A stretch of 6,422 nucleotides of DNA from assembly GCA_910584955.1 (NCBI GenBank), contig CAJUDC010000038.1, positions 1 to 6,422 of the forward strand. The letters are read 5' to 3'. Each line of letters starts with the position of its first letter. Within the stretch, counting starts at the first letter, position 1. Positions 5,284 to 6,422 of the stretch are shown here, in pieces. The translations under genes and the position numbers were made by a program. The DNA is from an uncultured Paraprevotella sp. (GTDB taxonomy: Bacteria; Bacteroidota; Bacteroidia; Bacteroidales; Bacteroidaceae). Under the pieces are notes generated by a model. That model was not told the origin of the DNA. It saw only the letters and a list, made by a program, of their open reading frames with translations, and made no database searches.

Positions 5284-6422
5284 TGCGTCGGAACATGGAA
5301 AATAAGGCAAAAATGAAGAATATAATGGTTGGCGGTCTGGCATGTTTGCTGGCGGCATGTAATGAGTCGTTTCCGGCTTTGTATGCGCCGGAAGGTGATA
5401 ACGGGTATAACAGTACGGAGGTGACGAAAGACGGGAAAGTTCCTATTCTGCTTTCGCTGACAGATCCCGATTATGAAATTTTGGTACCGACGCGTGGAAG
5501 CGGTGTTTTCGACACATGGAACAACGATCGTGAGCATTGGCGGAAAGCGGAGTTTCATACGTTTGCCTATTTTTCGCCGAACTTCTTTTCAAAACATGCT
5601 TCTCCACGGCCGGAAGCTGATTATCGGAACAAGGAAGCCGATGGCATGTATTGTTTGTTATATGACGATATAATGACGCTTAGTGACAACGGTGGCGGCT
5701 TGAGATTTAAGGATGGGAAAACGCGGTATTACTCCATGGCGCATCAGAATTATAAATATAAGTTCTTTACGTTTTATGCCGATGATGCTTATAACAAAGG
5801 CAATATTCAACCTGACCAGAAGCGCGTGACAATGCCGGTTCGGATAGATGGAACGCAAGACATCCTGCATGGATTTGCCTACCATACGGAACAGGAATTG
5901 GATAAGGAGTTGGATAAGATACCGTCTGGAGACAGTGAATCGAAAGTAATGACGCAGCATCGGCAGGAAATGCTTTACAGTACTATTGCAGGGCATCGCG
6001 GGATTAATCCCATCTTTCGTATCAAGCATTTACTGACGCGCTTGAATCTGAAAGTGCGAGGTGGTACCTCGCATGAGATTTCAGAGAGTTATAAAAGTAT
6101 GATTGTGACGGGCATATCGATTTCTTCACCAACGGAGGGAACTTTGGTTATCGCTAATGATAACTGGACGGAAAGCACCTATTTGAATGATTGGAAGAAC
6201 AATCAAATTCTAATTTTCGATCCGAAGTCAAACAAAGACTTGAAATGTAAAGTAAAGACGGAAGGGCATCGTCATCCCGAGTGCGAGGATATTCCCGGAT
6301 TCCATATATCTACAGATGAGCTTCAAGTTGTATCTGAACCTTTGTTGGTGGCTCCTACTAGTTCTTACCATCTGACGATTTATACGAAACGATGGGAAGA
6401 TGATAGGACGGTGAGTACGCCT
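5283..6422 (+). CDS. Fimbrillin-like lipoprotein, 3' end beyond the window
   Basis: An open frame of 380 codons with no stop before the window edge. The predicted product resembles Bacteroidales fimbrillin-family (type V pilus, FimA/Mfa-like) lipoproteins. There is a lipobox, LLAAC, with Cys at 26 counted from the first ATG. The segment INPIFRIKHLLTRLNLKV (241-258) followed by MIVTGISISSPTEGTLVIA (273-291) matches the family's conserved F-x-x-x-H strand and the later 'V-x-G-I-x-I' strand. TRGSG (70-74) near the N-terminus looks like the region where pilins are cut after Arg. The start is uncertain: ATGs at 5283, 5295, 5313 and 5325 are all in frame. 5283 overlaps the upstream stop (TAATG) and fits coupled translation, whereas 5313 gives the most standard lipoprotein signal (MKNIMVGGLACLLAAC). 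Whether it is a shaft, tip or accessory subunit cannot be told from this part. Confidence 0.82.
   Translation, partial: MRRNMENKAKMKNIMVGGLACLLAACNESFPALYAPEGDNGYNSTEVTKDGKVPILLSLTDPDYEILVPTRGSGVFDTWNNDREHWRKAEFHTFAYFSPNFFSKHASPRPEADYRNKEADGMYCLLYDDIMTLSDNGGGLRFKDGKTRYYSMAHQNYKYKFFTFYADDAYNKGNIQPDQKRVTMPVRIDGTQDILHGFAYHTEQELDKELDKIPSGDSESKVMTQHRQEMLYSTIAGHRGINPIFRIKHLLTRLNLKVRGGTSHEISESYKSMIVTGISISSPTEGTLVIANDNWTESTYLNDWKNNQILIFDPKSNKDLKCKVKTEGHRHPECEDIPGFHISTDELQVVSEPLLVAPTSSYHLTIYTKRWEDDRTVSTP

Overview
The window reads as chromosomal DNA from a member of the Bacteroidales, most likely Bacteroides or a close relative. The evidence is a Bacteroides-type ObgE, a run of DUF3575, DUF5119 and fimbrillin-like genes that belongs to this order, a TANNTTTG-type promoter, and A/T-rich leaders mostly without Shine-Dalgarno sites. 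All supported genes lie on the + strand. I see no tRNA, rRNA, CRISPR array, insertion sequence or integrase.

Region 1 (37-2031) is a housekeeping pair: obgE, a ribosome-assembly GTPase, and a YfiH/PgeF-type 'laccase-domain' protein 9 bases downstream. Both look complete, and they end at a convincing intrinsic terminator (2043-2083).

Region 2 (2032-2494) is an A/T-rich spacer of 463 bases. It holds the terminator, a doubtful 43-codon ORF with a hydrophobic stretch, a good Bacteroidales promoter (2378-2408) whose spacer carries a short palindrome between two TTGTACG direct repeats, and an A/U-rich hairpin followed by seven T's at the likely 5' end of the transcript.

Region 3 (2495-6422) is the start of a cell-surface operon of the type V pilus/fimbrillin kind. 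A secreted DUF3575 protein is predicted to have an outer-membrane beta-barrel followed by a 244-residue coiled-coil and acidic tail. A DUF5119-type lipoprotein overlaps it by 4 bases (ATGA), and a fimbrillin-like lipoprotein overlaps that by 1 base (TAATG) and runs off the right edge. The tight overlaps indicate one transcript with coupled translation. The first two proteins both carry an acidic Pro/Glu-rich segment. By family knowledge the third gene is a pilus subunit or accessory subunit; the roles of the DUF3575 and DUF5119 proteins are not established, and an envelope assembly or anchoring role is inferred from context.
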